NCBI RefSeq assembly: GCF_000344805.1
Contig: NC_020453.1
Location: 3,753,001-3,817,000 of the forward strand
Direction: 5' to 3'
Origin: Bradyrhizobium oligotrophicum S58
GTDB lineage: Bacteria; Pseudomonadota; Alphaproteobacteria; Rhizobiales; Xanthobacteraceae
Length of the DNA stretch: 64,000 nt
This document shows positions 1 to 9,016 of the stretch, in pieces (position 1 is the first letter of the stretch; the number at the start of each line of letters is the position of its first letter). Under the pieces are notes generated by a model. The model saw only the letters and a list, made by a program, of their open reading frames with translations. It made no database searches and was not told the DNA's origin. The translations under genes were made by a program, and so were the position numbers.

Positions 1-104
1 TCGGCGCCGCGGCCCGCGAGCCCGAGTGCGATCGCGCGGCCATTGCCGTGCGCGGCTCCCGTGACCAGCGCGAGCTTGCCGGCCAACATCTGATGGTCGC
101 TCAT
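1..104 (-). CDS. Short-chain dehydrogenase/reductase, N-terminal fragment (runs off left edge)
   Basis: Only the first 34 codons lie in the window. Read on the minus strand from the ATG at 104, they give a short leader, then a beta strand and the motif TGAAHGNG. This is the glycine-rich NAD(P)-binding turn (TGxxxGxG) that opens classical SDR enzymes. The start overlaps the stop of the upstream flavoprotein in an ATGA arrangement, so the two are probably co-translated. Substrate is unknown. The upstream flavoprotein and binding protein suggest a catabolic pathway, possibly for a steroid-like or alicyclic compound, but that is inference. The SDR family call is fairly safe; the function is not. 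Confidence 0.75.
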   Translation of the reverse strand, partial: MSDHQMLAGKLALVTGAAHGNGRAIALGLAGRGA

Positions 105-1834
105 GCGGCGCTCCTTTTGGCGGCACGTTCGGCGAGATGCCGGCCGGCAATGTAGCCGAAGGTCAGCGCTGGTCCGAGCGTAATGCCGGCGCCGGGATAG
201 TTGCCGCCCATGATGCTCGCCATGTCGTTGCCGGCGGCATAGAGCCCCTCGATGGGCTGGCCCTGGGCATCGAGCGCGCGGGCGTGCTCGTCGGTGCGGA
301 CGCCGGCATAGGTGCCGAGATCGCCGATCACCATCTTGATCGCATAGAACGGCCCATCCTTGATCGGCGCAACGCACGGGTTCGGCCCGTGCAGCGCATC
401 GCCTTGGTAGCGGTTGTAGGCGCGCGAGCCCTTGCCGAAGGTCGGATCCTGGCCCAGCGCAGCATCGGCGTTGAACGCGGCCACCGTTGCTTCCAGCGAC
501 ATCGCATCAATCCCGGTCACGCGCGCGAGCTCGGCGAGCGTCGTGCCGCGCTTCAGATACCCGGTGCTGAGATGGTGGCCGAGCGGCATCGGGAAGGGCG
601 GCACGCAGCCGAGGCCGTAGCGACGCAACGAGCGATGATCGGCGACCAGCCAGGCCGCGATCTCGCGGCCGGGCTTGGCCGCCTTGACCATCGCCTGCAC
701 GAAGTCGTGGTAGGAATTGCCTTCATTGGCGAAGCGCACGCCGTCGGCGGTCACCGCGATCACGCCCGGCTTGGCGCGGTCGATGAAGTGCGGCATCACG
801 CCCTTGCTGCCGTCCTTGCGCGTGGTGACGGAGACCGGCACCCAGGCCGCCGCATGCGGCAAGCCATCCTCGACGCGGCCTCCAACGGCTTCCGCCAGCC
901 GCAGGCCGTCGCCGGTGTTGCCGACGGGACCGGGCGACATATGCTCCTGGCCGGTCGGCGCATGCGGAAACATCGCCTTGCGCCGTTCAACGTCGTGCGG
1001 GAAGCCGCCGCACGCCAGCACCACGCCGAGCCTGGCATTCACTCTGATGCGACGCCCCTGGCGCGTCACCACGGCGCCGCGCACCGCGTCGTCATCACGG
1101 ATCAGCTCCGCCACGGGCGACGACAGCCACAAGGGAATGCCGAGATCGAACGCCGACTTCGCAAGCCGTCCCGCCAGCGCATTCCCATTGGTGAGCGTCA
1201 TGCCGCGGCCGTGGCGCAGCACGTCCAGCGCATGTTTCGACAGCCGCTTGGCGACGTAGAACGCCGAGGTCAGCGACTTGGTCGCGCGCATGAAATGGAT
1301 GATCTCCTTGCCGGAGCCGAGCATCATGCCGAACACGGTGAGCTCGGGCAGGGGCTGCCCGAGATCCTTGATGTGATCACCAAGCTCGCGGCCGTCGAAC
1401 GGCCGCGTCGCCATCGAGCGCCCGCCCTGCGTGCCGCCCGGCGCTTCCGCGTGATAGTCCGGGAAGGTCAGCGGCATGTCGAACTTCAGCGCGGTCTTGC
1501 CGGTGAAGAAGTCGACCGCCTCCGGGCCCTTGGTCAGGAAGGCGTCGACGCGCGCTGCATCGAACGAGTTGCCGGCCTCGTGGCGCAGATAGGTGCGCGC
1601 CAGCTCGGGGGGCTCGTCGATGCCCCAGGCCTTCGCAAGCGACGTGCCGGGAATCCACAGCCAGCCGCCGGAGCGCGCGGTGGTGCCGCCGAAGCGCGGC
1701 TCCTTCTCGGTGACGACGACCTTCAGCCCGGCATGGGCGGCGGTGACCGCGGCCGACAGCCCGGCCGCGCCGGAGCCGACCACCAGCACGTCGCACTCGA
1801 CTGTATCGCCGTCCTGAGGCTCAGCTGCGCTCAT
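101..1834 (-). CDS. FAD-dependent oxidoreductase, 3-ketosteroid-dehydrogenase / fumarate-reductase flavoprotein family
   Basis: A 577-residue flavoprotein. Near residue 17 it has the dinucleotide-binding motif GSGAAG, followed by an acidic-ended strand (VVVTEKE) and the GGTTARSGG segment typical of the FAD_binding_2 family. The C-terminal GGNYPGAGITLGPALTFG block closes the FAD site, as in 3-ketosteroid delta-1-dehydrogenases and fumarate-reductase-like flavoproteins. Such enzymes desaturate or reduce a ring or enoate next to a carbonyl. An open frame continues 22 codons upstream, but that part overlaps the binding-protein gene region and is low-complexity Arg/Ser. I therefore start at the ATG at 1834, giving MSAAEPQ. 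It lies 10 bp after the ABC binding-protein gene and overlaps the following SDR start by 4 bp. Exact substrate is not evident. Confidence 0.85.
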   Translation of the reverse strand: MSAAEPQDGDTVECDVLVVGSGAAGLSAAVTAAHAGLKVVVTEKEPRFGGTTARSGGWLWIPGTSLAKAWGIDEPPELARTYLRHEAGNSFDAARVDAFLTKGPEAVDFFTGKTALKFDMPLTFPDYHAEAPGGTQGGRSMATRPFDGRELGDHIKDLGQPLPELTVFGMMLGSGKEIIHFMRATKSLTSAFYVAKRLSKHALDVLRHGRGMTLTNGNALAGRLAKSAFDLGIPLWLSSPVAELIRDDDAVRGAVVTRQGRRIRVNARLGVVLACGGFPHDVERRKAMFPHAPTGQEHMSPGPVGNTGDGLRLAEAVGGRVEDGLPHAAAWVPVSVTTRKDGSKGVMPHFIDRAKPGVIAVTADGVRFANEGNSYHDFVQAMVKAAKPGREIAAWLVADHRSLRRYGLGCVPPFPMPLGHHLSTGYLKRGTTLAELARVTGIDAMSLEATVAAFNADAALGQDPTFGKGSRAYNRYQGDALHGPNPCVAPIKDGPFYAIKMVIGDLGTYAGVRTDEHARALDAQGQPIEGLYAAGNDMASIMGGNYPGAGITLGPALTFGYIAGRHLAERAAKRSAA

Positions 1835-1844
1835 GCGCGTGCTC

Positions 1845-3056
1845 CTACTTCTTGAACAGCGGGCACTTGGATTCCGAGACCGGGCGGAACGCATCCTCAC
1901 CCTTCACGGTCTTGACGATCTCCAGATAGTCCCACGGCTCCTTGGATTCCGACGGCTTCTTGACGCGGGCGAGATACATGTCGCGGATGACGCGGCCGTC
2001 CTCGCGCAGCCTGCCGCCATGCACGAAGGTGTCCTCGATCGGCAGCTCCCGCATCTTGGCCATGACCGCCTTGGGATCGTCGGTGCCGGCGGCCTTGATG
2101 GCCTTGAGATAATGCAGCACCGAGCCGTAGACGCCGGTCTGGATCATCGTCGGCATCACCTTGGTGCGGGCGTAGAACTTCTTCGACCAGGCGCGGGTGG
2201 CGTCGTCCATCGCCCAGTACGACGCCGTGGTCATGTAGGTGCCCTGCGCAGCCTCGAGCCCGATCGCATGCACGTCGGTGTCGAACATCAGCAGGCCCAC
2301 GAGCTTCTGGCCGCCCTTGACCAGGCCGAACTCGCCGGATTGCTTGATGGCATTGTCGGTGTCCTGGCCGGCATTGGCGAAGGCGACGACGTCGGCCTTC
2401 GAGCTCTGCGCCTGCAGCGCGAAGGACGAGAAGTCGGCGGTGTTGGTCGGATGTTTGACGCCGCCCAGGATGGTGCCGCCGAGCTCCTTGATCAAGCGCG
2501 TGGCGTCCTTTTCGAGCTGCTGGCCGAACGCATAATCCGCGGTGATGAAGTACCAGGACTTGCCACCCTGGCTGATCACCGCCGAGGTCGTGACCTTCGA
2601 CAGCGCATAGGTGTCATAGGTGAAGTGCACGGTGTTGGGGCTGCACAGCTCGTCGGTCAACGAGCTCGCGCCGGGACCGGACAGCAGCGCGATCTTGTTG
2701 CGCTCGCGCACCATGTTGTGCACGGCAATCGCAATGCCGGAATTGGGGATGTCGACCACGGCGTCGACCTTGCCGTTGTCGAACCAGTCGCGGACGACCG
2801 TGGTGCCGACGTCGGTCTTCATCTGATGATCGGCGCTGATGATCTCGATCGGCTTGCCGAGCACGGTCGGGCCGAACTCCTCCACCGCCATCTTCGCCGC
2901 CTCGACCGAGCCAGGCCCGCTGTTGTCGCGCCCCCAGCTGGAAAGGTCGGTCAGCACGCCGATCCGCACCACGTCGTCTGAGACCTGGGCCGAGGCGTTG
3001 GTCGCGATGAATGATGTCGTTGCCAGGAACGCGCAGGCCAGCAGCTGCCGTCGCAT
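1845..3056 (-). CDS. ABC transporter substrate-binding protein, branched-chain amino acid (Liv) type
   Basis: A 403-residue periplasmic binding protein of the type-1 fold (Peripla_BP_6, LivJ/LivK-like). It has a Sec signal peptide: MRRQ, a hydrophobic stretch, then cleavage near NASA-Q at about residue 24. The mature protein opens with the usual VRIGVLTDLS strand. Proteins of this type in soil alphaproteobacteria bind amino acids, but often also aromatic acids, amides or other carbon sources. The start at 3056 is chosen because the signal peptide begins there; a longer frame adds 13 unlikely residues. It heads a minus-strand group with the flavoprotein and SDR, so it may import their substrate. 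No permease or ATPase gene is inside the window. Confidence 0.88.
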   Translation of the reverse strand: MRRQLLACAFLATTSFIATNASAQVSDDVVRIGVLTDLSSWGRDNSGPGSVEAAKMAVEEFGPTVLGKPIEIISADHQMKTDVGTTVVRDWFDNGKVDAVVDIPNSGIAIAVHNMVRERNKIALLSGPGASSLTDELCSPNTVHFTYDTYALSKVTTSAVISQGGKSWYFITADYAFGQQLEKDATRLIKELGGTILGGVKHPTNTADFSSFALQAQSSKADVVAFANAGQDTDNAIKQSGEFGLVKGGQKLVGLLMFDTDVHAIGLEAAQGTYMTTASYWAMDDATRAWSKKFYARTKVMPTMIQTGVYGSVLHYLKAIKAAGTDDPKAVMAKMRELPIEDTFVHGGRLREDGRVIRDMYLARVKKPSESKEPWDYLEIVKTVKGEDAFRPVSESKCPLFKK

Positions 3057-3284
3057 GAAGATCCTCCCCGTTTGGTCCGCTCTGTCGGCGGTCATGGACG
3101 GGAGTTAGGCATTGACGAATTAATTTGTCAATTACGAATACACGGGGTGCAGCTCCGAACGCGCCGCAGCGGACAGCGGCTTCGGCACGCAGGCGGGATA
3201 GGCCCGGCCATGACGGGGATAGAGCTCACCAACAGCGGAGGTGTTCTTAATTTCGGCGGAAGGGTAAAGTTGTCGGTCTCCGTT

Positions 3285-3503
3285 CTACACTCGCGGCATG
3301 ATCTGCAGTTCGAGCAGCGCGAGGCGCTGCATGACGGCGGGATCACGCTCGCCGGTCTTGGCGGCGCGCAACACGGATTCCGCGAGCAGGTTGACATGGG
3401 TCGAACTGACCGGCTCGGGCAGCGCCGCCACCGCGTCATCGAGCGCCTGAATCATCAGCGCGATGACGTCAGGCGCAAAGGCAGCGTCTGAAAAATCCTT
3501 CAT
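3285..3503 (-). CDS. Small conserved hypothetical protein (72 aa)
   Basis: A 72-residue, mostly helical protein read from the ATG at 3503 (MKDFSDAAFAP). It has no signal peptide, membrane segment or metal motif. The composition is that of a real small alphaproteobacterial protein, with balanced charges and a regular helix pattern ending in LALLELQIMPRV. I recall similar small proteins in Bradyrhizobium genomes, without a function. A longer frame exists upstream but its extra residues look non-coding. The gene is alone: the binding-protein operon begins 229 bp downstream on the same strand, and a repeat-filled gap lies upstream. Confidence 0.6.
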   Translation of the reverse strand: MKDFSDAAFAPDVIALMIQALDDAVAALPEPVSSTHVNLLAESVLRAAKTGERDPAVMQRLALLELQIMPRV

Positions 3504-3711
3504 GCAGAATTGTCCGCAGCAGGTGCTTCGGGGACATCGATCACGCGGCACATTGATAGTTCCCAACGCGCCACCTGCGGCAACGGTTCCGCCGCTCGCA
3601 TTGTTCGGATATGCAGAATCAGCGTCCTGATATGCGCAGATTGCCCGTCGAGCCAATCTGCCGCAGGGGGGCGGCTTGTGTCGTCGGGCAAATCAGGTCG
3701 ATGTTTCCGTC

Positions 3712-4123
3712 CATCCCGCCTCACTGATGAAAGGCGTTGCGCGCGATCGTCACGACACGCGAGGCGGGGATGCGATGGCCTGTTGGAGCGCAGCGCGCCT
3801 GTTGCGCGCGGACGAACGTCTCCGGCAGGACGACGAAATCGCAGCGTCCTGGCGCCCCGATGCTGGCGCCAAGTTCGAAAGCGATGCCTTGTGCATCGCG
3901 CGGACGACGGTGGCTAACGAGCCGGACACCGGGGAGACTGCGTATAAATCGTAAGCCCATCGCGCAGGGAGGGCCGGGTCGTCCGGCTGACCTGTGGTAC
4001 CTGCCGCCTGCATTTTTTCCGCAGGCGGGCCACGGGCCTCAGTCGAGGTCCGGCCTTCCCTGCGCCCTCTGATTGGAGAGGGCGGATCGATATTGATAAC
4101 TCGGGCGCAGATCGCGTCGCGAG
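3712..4123 (+). repeat. 412-bp dispersed repeat, copy A
   Basis: This block aligns with 55765-56176 in the same orientation and over the same length. Shared pieces include CGCGATCGTCACGACACGCG, CCTGGCGCCCCGATGCTGGC, AGCCGGACACCGGGGAGA, CCTGTGGTACCTGCCGCCTG and CTTCCCTGCGCCCTC. Near 4008-4031 it can form a GC-rich hairpin (CCGCCTGC / GCAGGCGG) with a T-rich loop. The frames inside it do not look like proteins, and this is the kind of repeat that gets annotated as hypothetical genes. No terminal transposase or target duplication is visible. Confidence 0.85.
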
Positions 4124-4168
4124 GAGGCAGACACGCGTATGGTGGCGAGGAGTATGTCGCTCTCGGCC

Positions 4169-4269
4169 GTCATCGCCCGCGCAGGCGGACGATCCAGTAC
4201 GTCGAGGCCCCCCGGCTTGATCATAGGCGCCAGTGGATACTGGATCGCCCGGTCAAGCCGCGCGATGAC
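4169..4269. repeat. Palindromic repeat, family I (GTCATCGCCCG...CGCGATGAC)
   Basis: A long interrupted palindrome. The left arm reads GTCATCGCCC then GATCCAGTA; the right arm reads TACTGGATCGCCCGGTCAAG then GCGCGATGAC. Related copies lie at 28913-29013 and 56223-56320. It ends 13 bp from the stop of the alpha/beta hydrolase gene, a usual position for such elements. Confidence 0.8.
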
Positions 4270-4282
4270 ACCGAACTTGGAG

Positions 4283-5113
4283 CTATCCCTTGATGAACGC
4301 CAGCAGGTCCGCATTGATGACGTCGGCATGCGTCGTCGCCATGCCGTGTGGAAAGCCCGGATAGGTCTTCAGCGTGCCATGCTTCAGCAGCTTGATGCCG
4401 ATGCGTGCGGAATCGTCGATCGGCACGATCTGGTCGTCCTCGCCATGCATCAGCAGCACCGGCACGTCGATCGCCTTGAGATCCTCTGTGAAGTCGGTCT
4501 CGGAGAACGCCTTGATGCAATCATAGTGCGCCTTGGTGCCGCCCATCATGCCCTGCCGCCACCAGTTGCGGATCACGCCTTCGGAAATCTTGGCGCCGGG
4601 CCGGTTGAAGCTGTAGAAGGGACCGCTGGCGACGTCGAGATAGAACTGCGCGCGGTTGGCGGCGAGAGCGGCGCGGAAGCCGTCGAACACCTCGATCGGC
4701 AGGCCGCCTGGGTTCTTGTCCGACTTCACCATGACCGGCGGGATCGCGCCGATCAGCACGGCCTTGGCGACGCGGCCCTTGCCGGCGCGTGCGACGTAAT
4801 GAGCGGCCTCGCCGCCGCCGGTGGAATGGCCGACATGGATCGCGTCCTTGAGGTCGAGCTTTTCGACCAAGGCCGTCACATCAGCCGCGTAGGTGTCCAT
4901 CTCGTTGCCGTTTTCGGTCTGGCTCGAGCGGCCATGGCCACGGCGGTCATGCGCGATGACGCGAAAGCCCTTGTCGAGGAAGAACAGCATCTGCGTGTCC
5001 CAATCATCGGACGACAGCGGCCAGCCATGATGAAAGACGATGGGCTGGCCCGAGCCCCAATCCTTGTAGAAGATCTGCGTGCCGTCCGATGTCGTCACGA
5101 ATCCTGAGCTCAT
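4283..5113 (-). CDS. Alpha/beta hydrolase, non-haem chloroperoxidase (cofactor-free haloperoxidase) family
   Basis: A 276-residue cytosolic alpha/beta hydrolase. The nucleophile elbow GHSTGG places the catalytic Ser at residue 97. The acid is in [10 protein letters not shown] (Asp227) and the His in YPGFPHGM (His256). The oxyanion segment [12 protein letters not shown] and the DRRGHGRS strand are typical of cofactor-free chloroperoxidases/perhydrolases such as CPO-F and related esterases. In vivo these proteins more likely hydrolyse esters or lactones than halogenate; that is family knowledge, not seen here. It is a single gene with a 395-bp gap upstream and repeats downstream. Confidence 0.9.
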   Translation of the reverse strand: MSSGFVTTSDGTQIFYKDWGSGQPIVFHHGWPLSSDDWDTQMLFFLDKGFRVIAHDRRGHGRSSQTENGNEMDTYAADVTALVEKLDLKDAIHVGHSTGGGEAAHYVARAGKGRVAKAVLIGAIPPVMVKSDKNPGGLPIEVFDGFRAALAANRAQFYLDVASGPFYSFNRPGAKISEGVIRNWWRQGMMGGTKAHYDCIKAFSETDFTEDLKAIDVPVLLMHGEDDQIVPIDDSARIGIKLLKHGTLKTYPGFPHGMATTHADVINADLLAFIKG

Positions 5114-5508
5114 GGGGTGTCAGCCTTTCTCACTGGATGGGATCTGCCGCGTTCAAGGCGCGGTGCGATGGCGCAGCTCGCCGAACGGTTGTGCTGGCGA
5201 GGATGCGCGCGGCCACCTTAGCGGCGACGGTTGACGATCTCAGCAACACAGACTCGTGTGCGACATCGTTGCACCTGAAGAGACGCGCAGTGGCTGCCCG
5301 ATTTGCGGGCATCACGACATGCGTCTGCTCGGAGCAGATCGCGTGAATGCCAGGCCTTATTGCGGTTCCCAGCCGGATTCCCGGCCTTTTCCTCGCGGAA
5401 CCGGGCAGGGCCGTCATTGCGCCCCGGCGCATCATCGCATAAAGCCTGTTCCCAAATCGTTCACGCCAGCTCAGGTTCATGGGCTAACCCACTGAAAGCT
5501 CAACGCTA
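5114..5508. other. Intergenic region between hydrolase and parC
   Basis: This 395-bp gap separates divergent genes and must hold both promoters. I see no convincing protein, RNA or terminator in it. Short frames on both strands have poor composition. The ribosome site of parC just before 5509 is weak (GAAAG). Confidence 0.5.
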
Positions 5509-7761
5509 ATGGGAAAATCACTGATTCCGCCGGAGCCGGCGGAGATTCACGAGGTGACGCTGCGGGACGCGCTGGAAGAGCGCTATCTCGCCTATGCGCT
5601 CTCGACCATCATGCATCGCGCGCTGCCCGACGCCCGCGACGGCCTCAAGCCCGTCCACCGGCGCATCCTCTACGGCATGCGGCTGCTGCGGCTCGACCCC
5701 GGCACGGCGTTCAAGAAGTCCGCCAAGATCGTCGGCGACGTGATGGGCTCGTTCCATCCGCATGGCGACCAGGCGATCTACGATGCGATGGTGCGCCTCG
5801 CGCAGGACTTTTCCTCGCGCTATCCGCTGGTCGACGGCCAGGGCAATTTCGGCAACATCGACGGCGATAACGCCGCGGCCTATCGCTACACCGAAGCGCG
5901 GATGACCGATGTCGCGCGTCTGCTGCTCGAAGGCATCGATGAGGACGGCGTCGAGTTCCGTCCGAACTATGATGGCCAGTCCAAAGAGCCGGTGGTGCTG
6001 CCGGGCGGCTTTCCGAACCTGCTCGCCAATGGCGCGCAGGGCATCGCGGTGGGCATGGCGACCTCGATCCCACCGCACAATGCCGCCGAACTCTGCGACG
6101 CCGCGCTGCATCTGATCGAGAAGCCCGACGCCAAGTCGCGCGCGCTGCTGCGCTGGGTGAAGGGACCTGATTTCCCGACCGGCGGCACCGTGATCGATTC
6201 CAAGGAACAGATCATCGAGGCCTACACCACCGGCCGCGGCTCGTTCCGCGTCCGTGCTAAGTGGAAGCAGGAAGAAGGCAACCGCGGCACCTGGATCGTC
6301 GTCATCACCGAGATCCCGTATCTCGTGCAGAAGTCGCGCCTGGTCGAGAAGATCGCCGAGCTGCTCAACGAGAAGAAGCTGCCGCTGGTGGGCGACGTCC
6401 GCGACGAATCCGCCGAGGATGTGCGGCTGGTGATCGAGCCGAAGTCCAAGAACGTCGATCCGGCGCTGATGATGGAGTCGCTGTTCCGGCTCACCGATCT
6501 CGAGAGCAAGATCCCGCTGAATTTGAACGTGCTGATCAAGGGCAAGATCCCCAAGGTGGTGGGCCTTGCCGAAGCCTTGCGCGAATGGCTCGATCATCTG
6601 CGCGACGTGCTGCTGCGGCGTTCGAACTACCGCAAGAAGCAGATCGAGAACCGGCTGGAGATCCTCGGCGGCTATCTGATCGCCTATCTCAACATCGACG
6701 AGGTGATCCGGATCATCCGCACCGAGGATGAGCCGAAGCCGGTGCTGATGAAGACCTTCAAGCTCACCGAGGTGCAGGCCGAGGCGATCCTCAACATGCG
6801 CCTGCGGAGCTTGCGCAAGCTCGAGGAAATGGAGATCCGCACCGAGGACAAGAACCTGCGCGGCGAGCTCAAGGGCATCAATGCGCTGCTCGGGTCCGAG
6901 GAGCTGCAGTGGGCGAAGGTCGGCGAGCAGGTCAAGACCGTGCGCGACCTGTTCGGGCCGAAGACGCCGCTCGGCAAGCGCCGCACCAATTTCGCCGATG
7001 CGCCCGAGCACGATCTCGCCGCCATCGAAGAGGCCTTCATCGAGCGCGAGCCGGTGACGGTCGTCGTCTCCGACAAGGGCTGGGTGCGCACCTTGAAGGG
7101 CCACGTCGCCGATTTGTCGAACCTGCAGTTCAAGACCGACGACCAGCTCGGGCAATCGTTCTTTGCCGAGAACACCTCGAAGGTGTTGCTGTTCGCCAGC
7201 AACGGCAAGTTCTACTCGCTCGACGTCGGCAAGCTGCCGGGCGGCCGTGGCCATGGCGAGCCGATCCGCATGTTCATCGATCTCGATCAGGACGCTTCGA
7301 TCGTCTCGATGTTCGTCACCAAGGGTGAGCGCAAGTTCCTGGTGGCGGCCTCCGATGGCCAGGGTTTTGTCGTCAAGGAAGAGGATTGCGTCAGCAACAC
7401 CCGCAAGGGCAAGCAGGTGCTCAACGTGACGGCGCCGGCCGAAGCGCGCGCGATCACCACTGTCCAAGGCGATCAGGTCGCTGTCATCGGCACCAACCAC
7501 AAGATGGTGGTGTTCGGGCTCGACCAGGTGCCGGAGATGGCGCGCGGCCGCGGCGTGCGCCTGCAAAAATATACCAGCGCGCAGCTGTCCGACGTCACGA
7601 CGTTCGAGCAGAAGCAGGGTCTCGCCTGGAAGGATTCCGCCGGTCGCGACCAGGGCCTGAGCTGGAAGGAACTGGCCGACTACCGCGGCAACCGCGCCGA
7701 CGCTGGCCGCGTCGCGCAGGGCCTGCCGAAGTCGAACAAGTTCAACCGGCCGATCGAGTGA
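5509..7761 (+). CDS. parC: DNA topoisomerase IV subunit A
   Basis: A 750-residue type IIA topoisomerase A subunit. With ParE it breaks and rejoins DNA to unlink replicated chromosomes. The catalytic Tyr is in [10 protein letters not shown] (Tyr127), within a winged-helix domain that also has the quinolone-region motif [12 protein letters not shown] (residues 76-87). Tower and coiled-coil regions follow, for example a helix with [20 protein letters not shown], then a C-terminal beta-pinwheel from about residue 500. The length fits alphaproteobacterial ParC, which is shorter than most GyrA, and the C-terminal domain lacks a clear GyrA box. parE is not in the window. A large open frame on the opposite strand is a shadow. 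Confidence 0.97.
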   Translation: MGKSLIPPEPAEIHEVTLRDALEERYLAYALSTIMHRALPDARDGLKPVHRRILYGMRLLRLDPGTAFKKSAKIVGDVMGSFHPHGDQAIYDAMVRLAQDFSSRYPLVDGQGNFGNIDGDNAAAYRYTEARMTDVARLLLEGIDEDGVEFRPNYDGQSKEPVVLPGGFPNLLANGAQGIAVGMATSIPPHNAAELCDAALHLIEKPDAKSRALLRWVKGPDFPTGGTVIDSKEQIIEAYTTGRGSFRVRAKWKQEEGNRGTWIVVITEIPYLVQKSRLVEKIAELLNEKKLPLVGDVRDESAEDVRLVIEPKSKNVDPALMMESLFRLTDLESKIPLNLNVLIKGKIPKVVGLAEALREWLDHLRDVLLRRSNYRKKQIENRLEILGGYLIAYLNIDEVIRIIRTEDEPKPVLMKTFKLTEVQAEAILNMRLRSLRKLEEMEIRTEDKNLRGELKGINALLGSEELQWAKVGEQVKTVRDLFGPKTPLGKRRTNFADAPEHDLAAIEEAFIEREPVTVVVSDKGWVRTLKGHVADLSNLQFKTDDQLGQSFFAENTSKVLLFASNGKFYSLDVGKLPGGRGHGEPIRMFIDLDQDASIVSMFVTKGERKFLVAASDGQGFVVKEEDCVSNTRKGKQVLNVTAPAEARAITTVQGDQVAVIGTNHKMVVFGLDQVPEMARGRGVRLQKYTSAQLSDVTTFEQKQGLAWKDSAGRDQGLSWKELADYRGNRADAGRVAQGLPKSNKFNRPIE

Positions 7762-7842
7762 GGCGACCGAGCGTGAGATGCGTGAAGCGTTGACTTCGCA
7801 CGACTGTTGGAAAAGGCATCGGCCGGACCCACAAATGAGGTC

Positions 7843-7991
7843 GTCGTCCCGGGCAAGCCTCGCGCGCGCAGCGCGTGGGGCGCCGACCCGGGACCCATAA
7901 CCACAGGACGCGGGATGGGGCAATCTGGAACGACGCGCGTGCCAACCGATTGCCGCCGGTGGTTATGGGTCCCGGCGTTCGCCGGGACGAC
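7843..7991. repeat. Palindromic repeat, family III (GTCGTCCCGG...CCGGGACGAC)
   Basis: The ends GTCGTCCCGG and CCGGGACGAC are inverted copies, and inside them GGGACCCATAACCAC pairs with GTGGTTATGGGTCCC. A partial relative is at 56328-56380. The element fills most of the gap between parC and the CDF transporter. A frame extending the transporter upstream through it is not believable. Confidence 0.8.
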
Positions 7992-8030
7992 AGCTCACCT
8001 AATTGTCAGCACCGCCTCTTAGGTTGTCAG

Positions 8031-9005
8031 ATGGCGCACTCACACCAGCATCACGACGACCACGACCATGATCATCCCCATGATCGCGCCCACTCTCATT
8101 CCCACGCGCACGGCCATGCTGGCCACAGCCATGCGCCGGCGAGCTTCGGCGCGGCGTTCGCGATCGGCGTCGGGCTCAACACCGTCTTCGTCGTCGCCGA
8201 GCTCGTGTTCGGCTATGCCGCGCATTCGCTGGCGCTGATCTCGGACGCCGTCCACAATCTGTCGGACGTGATGTCGCTGCTGCTGGCCTGGGGCGCGCTG
8301 TGGCTATCGGGGCGGCGGCCGACCGACCGCCACACCTACGGCTATCGCCGCGCCTCGATCCTGGCCGCGCTGATCAACGCCGGTCTCCTGCTGCTGGTGG
8401 TCGGCGGCATCGCCGTCGAAGCCTTCGATCGCCTGCGCAATCCGGGCGAGGTGGCCGGCATCACCGTGCTGTGGGTCGCAGCGCTCGGCATCGTCATCAA
8501 CGGCGCCACCGCGCTGCTGTTCATGCGCGGCCGCGACACCGACCTCAACATCCGCGGCGCCTATCTGCACATGGCGGCCGATGCCGCGGTGTCGTTTGGC
8601 GTCGTCGTGGCGGCGCTGGTCACGATCTGGACCGGGTGGCTGTGGGTCGATCCGGTGGTCAGCCTCATCATCGCGCTCGTGGTGCTGCTCAGCGGCTGGG
8701 ATCTCGCGCGCGACAGCGTCAACCTCGCGCTCGATGCCGTGCCGCGCGACATCGCGCTTCCCGAGGTGCGCGATTATCTCGCTGCGCTCGACGGCGTCAG
8801 CGAGGTGCACGATCTCCACATCTGGGCGATGAGCACCAACGAGACCGCGCTGACCGCGCATCTGGTGTGCCCCCGCGGGACCGACGACGCATTTCTGCAT
8901 CACGTCTGCGCCGAACTGTCCTATCGCTTCAACATCCAGCACCCGACGCTGCAGGTCGAGACCGACGGCTGCGCCTGCAAGCTCGCCCCCGCCGACGTCG
9001 TGTGA
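8031..9005 (+). CDS. Cation diffusion facilitator (zinc-type, ZitB/CzcD-like) metal exporter
   Basis: A 324-residue inner-membrane transporter of the CDF family, which exports divalent metal, usually Zn, in exchange for protons. The N-terminus is a histidine-rich tail of about 35 residues (MAHSHQHHDDHDHDH and repeated HSH/HGH). Six membrane helices follow. The paired metal-site motifs are SDAVHNLSD in helix 2 and HMAADAAVS in helix 5, and a cytoplasmic ferredoxin-like C-terminal domain follows. The start at 8031 is set by the His-rich tail; upstream codons belong to a palindromic repeat. The Cys-containing end DGCACKLAP may add metal binding. It opens the metal-handling block; metal specificity is inferred. 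Confidence 0.92.
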   Translation: MAHSHQHHDDHDHDHPHDRAHSHSHAHGHAGHSHAPASFGAAFAIGVGLNTVFVVAELVFGYAAHSLALISDAVHNLSDVMSLLLAWGALWLSGRRPTDRHTYGYRRASILAALINAGLLLLVVGGIAVEAFDRLRNPGEVAGITVLWVAALGIVINGATALLFMRGRDTDLNIRGAYLHMAADAAVSFGVVVAALVTIWTGWLWVDPVVSLIIALVVLLSGWDLARDSVNLALDAVPRDIALPEVRDYLAALDGVSEVHDLHIWAMSTNETALTAHLVCPRGTDDAFLHHVCAELSYRFNIQHPTLQVETDGCACKLAPADVV

Positions 9006-9016
9006 GCCGCGATGCG

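Noticed and set aside
3721..3960. A 79-residue minus-strand frame in dispersed repeat copy A
   Set aside because: Lies inside the 412-bp repeat; the matching frame in copy B is not kept as a protein. More likely repeat sequence than a gene.
5518..7923. An 801-codon open frame opposite parC
   Set aside because: Shadow of parC caused by high third-position GC; no domain, rich in Leu/Ala/Arg/His.
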